A stretch of 6,953 bases of DNA from an uncultured Collinsella sp. GTDB lineage: Bacteria; Actinomycetota; Coriobacteriia; Coriobacteriales; Coriobacteriaceae. Shown here piece after piece: positions 6,257 through 6,953 of the stretch (position 1 is its first letter; every line of letters begins with the position of its first letter). Both the position numbers and the translations under genes were made by a program. The notes under the pieces are model-generated. The model ran no database searches, was not told where the DNA came from, and saw nothing but the letters and a program-made list of their open reading frames with translations. The DNA lies in NCBI GenBank assembly GCA_902493915.1, contig CABUQY010000082.1:1-6953 (forward strand), given 5' to 3'.

Positions 6257-6523
6257 ATGGATGTTGAGATCCATCCGAACGCCAAAAAACACTTGACGGA
6301 AAAGCAGGTGCTTGGTGCCTGGTTCGCGGTTACTGAGTGCATTCGCCGCGAGTCGGAGGACGAGCCGCCGAGATGGCTTGCCATTGGATGGCTTCCAGAT
6401 GGTCGAAGTGTGGAACTTGTTGCGGTCGAACTAATTCGTGGATGGCTCATTATTCATGCCCTGTCTCCAGTCCAGAAGAAATTTTGGCAGGAGATTGAAC
6501 AGGCTCGGCAAAGGGGTCGATGA
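6257..6523 (+). CDS. Candidate toxin, small BrnT/RelE-like protein
   Basis: This 88-residue protein is read as the toxin of a type II toxin-antitoxin pair. The N-terminal IHPNAKKHLTEKQVLGAW (5-22), then RWLAIGWLPDGRSVELV (39-55), and strands ending LIIHALSP (64-71), follow the helix-then-sheet order of BrnT/RelE-like ribosome-dependent RNases. In particular R-W-x-x-I-G followed by G-R and a Val-rich strand resembles BrnT. I cannot name catalytic residues with confidence; H69 and the basic C-terminal helix (72-88) are candidates. The ATG at 6257 has GGAGGAGA (6243-6250) six bases upstream. Toxin-first order and the 4-base overlap with a ribbon-helix-helix gene are as in brnTA. An unrelated small protein co-operating with the regulator is the main alternative. 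Lower GC than most of the pilus genes hints at separate acquisition. Confidence 0.7.
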   Translation: MDVEIHPNAKKHLTEKQVLGAWFAVTECIRRESEDEPPRWLAIGWLPDGRSVELVAVELIRGWLIIHALSPVQKKFWQEIEQARQRGR

Positions 6524-6807
6524 TGGGCAAGACGTATACGGCCGCTAATGGTCAGGTTGTAACGGATGAAATGATTGACGCGTGGTGCGAGTCGTACGAG
6601 CGCGGAGAGTTTCCGGATGGCGAACACACCGTTGGTGGGATCGTGCATGGACGGCCCCCGCTCTCAGGTGAGGGGACGGCAACGCTGTCGGTCAAGATTC
6701 CTCTGGGAATGAAGGAGGCCATTCGTCGACGGGCGGCTGCCGAGGGGATGACGCCAAGTGAGTTTGCCCGTGCGGCTCTGAGTGAAAAACTTCTTGCTGC
6801 CGGCTGA
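6520..6807 (+). CDS. Candidate antitoxin with C-terminal ribbon-helix-helix domain
   Basis: This 95-residue protein has two parts. The N-terminal half (about 4-50) starts with a GQVVTDEMIDAWCESYERG segment that is probably helical, followed by a Gly/Pro-rich linker; in such systems this part usually contacts the toxin. The C-terminal half is a ribbon-helix-helix DNA-binding domain: strand TATLSVKIP (53-61), helix about 63-75, a turn at GMTPS (76-80) and helix about 80-92. Such domains dimerise and bind the operon's own promoter. The ATG at 6520 overlaps the toxin stop by four bases; a second ATG at 6523 lies at a better distance from AAGGGG (6511-6516) and may be the true start, giving 94 residues. 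The function follows from fold and gene pairing. Confidence 0.75.
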   Translation: MMGKTYTAANGQVVTDEMIDAWCESYERGEFPDGEHTVGGIVHGRPPLSGEGTATLSVKIPLGMKEAIRRRAAAEGMTPSEFARAALSEKLLAAG

Positions 6808-6847
6808 TGCCTCTGACGTGCCGATTTATAGAACCGAGGCTGTGCTC

Positions 6848-6865
6848 AAAAACTTTTTTAAAATT
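6848..6865 (+). promoter_or_regulatory. AT-rich block, possible UP element of the tRNA promoter
   Basis: Seventeen of eighteen bases are A or T in otherwise GC-rich DNA, ending five bases before the -35 hexamer at 6871. Stable-RNA promoters often carry such A/T tracts, which contact the alpha subunit of RNA polymerase. The block might instead be the T-run of a poor terminator for the upstream genes. Confidence 0.4.
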
Positions 6866-6870
6866 CTCGG

Positions 6871-6898
6871 TTGACCGGAACGCGTCCTTGGTTATACT
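6871..6898 (+). promoter_or_regulatory. Sigma70-type promoter for the tRNA gene
   Basis: TTGACC (6871-6876) and TATACT (6893-6898) each match the consensus at five of six positions and are 16 bases apart. Transcription should begin around 6904-6906, about 25 bases before the tRNA. This is the best promoter in the window. Confidence 0.75.
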
Positions 6899-6904
6899 AA
6901 TCAA

Positions 6905-6919
6905 GCCTTGAAACAAGGC
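6905..6919 (+). repeat. Perfect hairpin in the tRNA leader
   Basis: GCCTTG, loop AAA, CAAGGC gives six perfect base pairs. It lies at the predicted transcription start, eleven bases before the tRNA. No run of T follows, so it is not a normal terminator. It may fold the 5' leader of the precursor that RNase P removes. Confidence 0.6.
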
Positions 6920-6930
6920 ACACCTCAAAT

Positions 6931-6953
6931 GGCTGGGTAGCTCAGTTGGTAGA
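6931..6953 (+). tRNA. tRNA gene, 5' end only (identity not visible)
   Basis: The last 23 bases fit the start of a tRNA: a seven-base acceptor arm (GGCTGGG), T8 and A9, the D-arm GCTC, and the loop AGTTGGTAGA with the conserved A14 and G18-G19. The window ends before the anticodon, so the amino acid cannot be assigned. A good promoter lies just upstream. Confidence 0.88.

Larger units (their letters stand above)
6808..6930. other. Intergenic region between antitoxin and tRNA gene
   Basis: No convincing gene is present in these 123 bases. They hold a 7-bp inverted repeat (AACCGAG at 6832-6838, CTCGGTT at 6866-6872) flanking an AT-rich block (6848-6865), then a promoter and a leader hairpin described separately. 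I see no canonical terminator for the toxin-antitoxin unit; the arms at 6801-6804 (CGGC) and 6820-6823 (GCCG) are too short, and no run of T follows them. Confidence 0.6.

Noticed and set aside
1..6953. CRISPR array, insertion sequence or long direct repeats
   Set aside because: No regularly spaced repeats, transposase-like frames or terminal inverted repeats were seen on reading either strand.

Overview
The window looks like chromosomal DNA from a GC-rich monoderm actinobacterium. The style of the proteins (compact Tad locus, Ala/Arg-rich reading frames, AQxTxE prepilin signals, GTG starts) suggests the class Coriobacteriia, for example a Collinsella relative. That assignment is an inference from general appearance; no rRNA or other marker gene is present.

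Bases 1-6197 are the distal part of a Tad/Flp (type IVc) pilus operon, entirely on the + strand and almost without gaps. In order: the C-terminal end of the CpaF/TadA motor ATPase, the platform proteins TadB and TadC, a Flp major-pilin candidate, an unrecognised single-pass membrane protein, a second short Flp-like pilin, a TadE-like minor pilin, a 717-residue TadG-like protein, a second TadE-like minor pilin, and a DUF192 protein. Most neighbours overlap (by 1 to 37 bases), so they are probably co-transcribed and translationally coupled. The ATPase would power assembly, TadB/TadC would form the inner-membrane platform, the Flp-like proteins would build the fibre, and the TadE/TadG-like proteins would act as minor or tip components. 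No secretin, TadD or prepilin peptidase is seen here. Lack of a secretin fits a single-membrane cell, but the upstream part of the locus lies outside the window.

Four of the proteins share nearly the same class III-like prepilin signal, A-Q-x-T-x-E followed by a hydrophobic helix, and the TadG-like protein has a degenerate version. The TadG-like protein also carries a central, compositionally different segment with two predicted helical stretches around a cysteine motif (C388, then CxxC at 411-414). This is the most unusual coding feature.

Bases 6198-6807 hold a two-gene unit with lower GC than most of the pilus genes: a small BrnT/RelE-like candidate toxin followed, with a 4-base overlap, by a ribbon-helix-helix candidate antitoxin. 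A possible promoter and operator precede it. Bases 6808-6930 have no gene but contain an AT-rich block, a good sigma70-type promoter and a perfect 6-bp hairpin near the predicted start of transcription. They lead into a tRNA gene cut off by the window end at about position 23 of the tRNA; its anticodon is not visible.
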